A DNA stretch of 64,000 nucleotides from contig JAPOFX010000006.1 in assembly GCA_028283505.1 (NCBI GenBank), forward strand, positions 21,821 through 85,820, read 5' to 3'. Positions 63,968 to 64,000 of the stretch are shown here, in pieces. The notes beneath the pieces are model-generated. The model did no database searches and was not told the origin of the DNA. It was given only the letters and a program-made list of their open reading frames with translations. This DNA comes from Candidatus Poseidoniales archaeon (GTDB taxonomy: Archaea; Thermoplasmatota; Poseidoniia; Poseidoniales; Thalassarchaeaceae). The position numbers were made by a program, and so were the translations under genes. Each line of letters starts with the position of its first letter. Position 1 is the stretch's first letter.

Positions 63968-64000
63968 GCCACTGTGGCTTAGGGGTATAGCATCCCATTG
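63968..64000 (+). tRNA. 5' part of a tRNA, truncated by the window end
   Basis: GCCACTG can be the acceptor strand, followed by T8, G9, a D arm GCT-TAGGGGTAT-AGC with the conserved A14, G18, G19 and A21 positions, then A26, an anticodon 5' strand TCCCA and T32, T33. The last base, G, would be position 34, so the anticodon begins with G. The amino acid cannot be read. Confidence 0.7.

Overview
The window reads as a chromosomal segment of a euryarchaeon. The archaeal information-processing genes are decisive: aIF2 beta, aRF1, class I lysyl-tRNA synthetase, archaeal UMP kinase, NOG1-type GTPase, XPD-like helicase, D-aminoacyl-tRNA deacylase DtdA, RNA polymerase subunit Rpo7, Spt4, and ribosomal proteins S24e and S27ae. 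Alongside them sit bacterial-looking aerobic metabolic genes (2-oxoacid dehydrogenase with LipA/LipB, GdhA, proline dehydrogenase) and very large secreted, membrane-anchored proteins. That combination, with moderate GC and dense packing, resembles the uncultivated marine Group II/III lineages (Poseidoniales and relatives). No rRNA gene is present to confirm it, so the placement is inference.

Layout. 1-6.4 kb: the 3' part of carB, then a minus-strand run (dUTPase, GfcR-like regulator, LysRS, DUF2071, DCC protein, pseudouridine synthase) and plus-strand aIF2 beta. 6.4-11.7 kb: a minus-strand oxidoreductase/pterin group (hypothetical, pterin carbinolamine dehydratase, nitroreductase, quinone oxidoreductase), NOG1, and a UMP kinase operon ending in a 38-residue zinc-ribbon gene. 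11.8-17.1 kb: aRF1 and ArgRS (+), then peroxiredoxin and a SAP-domain M28 peptidase (-). 17.1-25.7 kb: UbiX, then a minus-strand operon carrying a complete branched-chain-type 2-oxoacid dehydrogenase together with lipoate synthase and octanoyltransferase. 25.8-27 kb: an SDR-FolB pterin pair and tRNA-Leu. 27.2-39.2 kb: two secreted anchored proteins of 986 and 2998 residues, the second with a transglutaminase-like domain and a DUF4129 tail. 39.2-43.7 kb: a hypothetical gene, the XPD-like helicase, and a tandem ribbon-helix-helix regulator divergent from an HD dNTPase. 43.8-48 kb: glutamate dehydrogenase and an amino-acid ABC transporter whose permease is fused to an outer beta-propeller. 48.1-55.3 kb: purC, a hypothetical gene and a 1886-residue FG-GAP surface protein. 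55.4-56.9 kb: a structured leader followed by rpo7-spt4-S24e-S27ae. 56.8-64 kb: a propeller-like protein, DtdA, proline dehydrogenase, a zinc-ribbon protein, a methyltransferase-like protein, a subtilase, a membrane/zinc-ribbon protein, tRNA-Ser and the 5' end of another tRNA.

Functional picture. Outside the cell there are anchored proteases (S8 and M28) and giant adhesin-like proteins. At the membrane there is a polar amino-acid transporter. Inside there are glutamate, proline and branched-chain oxoacid dehydrogenases. This fits a heterotroph living on peptides and amino acids.

The most interesting non-gene signals are three. A GC-rich RNA leader before rpo7 has two mutually exclusive folds and an anti-Shine-Dalgarno element. 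A 33-bp near-perfect palindrome lies between the tandem-RHH regulator and the dNTPase, with related half-sites upstream of glutamate dehydrogenase. A perfect palindrome sits just downstream of a TATA-like element at the lipoylation/oxoacid dehydrogenase operon. The most interesting gene architectures are the propeller-permease fusion and the transglutaminase-DUF4129 giant.
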